A stretch of DNA of 8,805 nt from DAIDJM01 sp964250215. GTDB lineage: Bacteria > Pseudomonadota > Alphaproteobacteria > Acetobacterales > Acetobacteraceae. Each line of letters begins with the position of its first letter. The first letter of the stretch is position 1. The translations under genes were made by a program, and so were the position numbers. This document shows, in pieces, positions 8,752-8,805 of the stretch. The stretch covers positions 1 to 8,805 of the forward strand of contig CAXUEX010000118.1 in the NCBI GenBank assembly GCA_964250215.1, given 5' to 3'. The notes below the pieces were generated by a model. That model had not been told where the DNA came from. It saw only the letters and a program-made list of their open reading frames with translations, and ran no database searches.

Positions 8752-8805
8752 CGAGAGGGAGGACGAGGCGGGAACCGTAATGAGTCGCCGTTAGGGCGAG
8801 GATGG
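8752..8805 (-). other. Upstream edge of the ABC operon
   Basis: These 54 bases precede the permease GTG. The - strand has an in-frame TAA at 8793-8791 and a pyrimidine-rich stretch directly before the start, with no Shine-Dalgarno match and no promoter I can identify. A preceding operon gene could end here, but too little is visible to tell. Confidence 0.4.

Overview
The window is high-GC, GC3-rich bacterial DNA with GTG and TTG start codons. Its protein families are common in Alphaproteobacteria: an exoprotein with a 'FASGDVIDL' C-terminal block, and a COG4986-type double permease paired with an ATPase carrying an AAA-associated C-terminal domain. An AT-rich intergenic motif near 7036-7059 resembles spacer sequence I associate with Acetobacteraceae. 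I therefore suggest an alphaproteobacterium, possibly Acetobacteraceae, but nothing here is a definitive taxonomic marker.

Layout. Positions 1-303 hold no gene I can name. On the + strand, 304-1527 encodes a multi-spanning membrane protein of the O-antigen ligase/polymerase (Wzy_C) superfamily, with a terminator-like hairpin just after its stop. Next, 1674-5627 (+) encodes a 1317-residue, Gly/Asn/Thr-rich exoprotein. It is built around four and a half tandem repeats of about 190 residues, has no Sec signal peptide and no autotransporter barrel, and ends in an unusual Ala-rich tail. A short convergent junction (5628-5691) holds an 18-nt poly-G run and a perfect 12-bp G/C hairpin. On the - strand lies a two-gene ABC importer operon, read from the right edge leftwards: a 563-residue permease with two membrane domains in one chain (7060-8751), then, after a 48-bp spacer, a 439-residue ATPase with an extra C-terminal domain (5692-7011). 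The substrate-binding protein expected for this NitT/TauT-like importer is not in the window.

How the genes work together. The left half concerns the cell surface: an enzyme that joins or polymerises lipid-linked glycans, next to a large repetitive protein that is probably exported. The two sit in the same direction but appear to be separate transcription units, so a functional link is only a hypothesis. The right half is a self-contained anion or small-organic-acid uptake system of unknown substrate. The most noteworthy points are the near-identical 570-bp repeat array, the homopolymer and hairpin at the convergent junction, and the ATPase/double-permease architecture. I do not see a clearly new defence, mobile or RNA-guided system.
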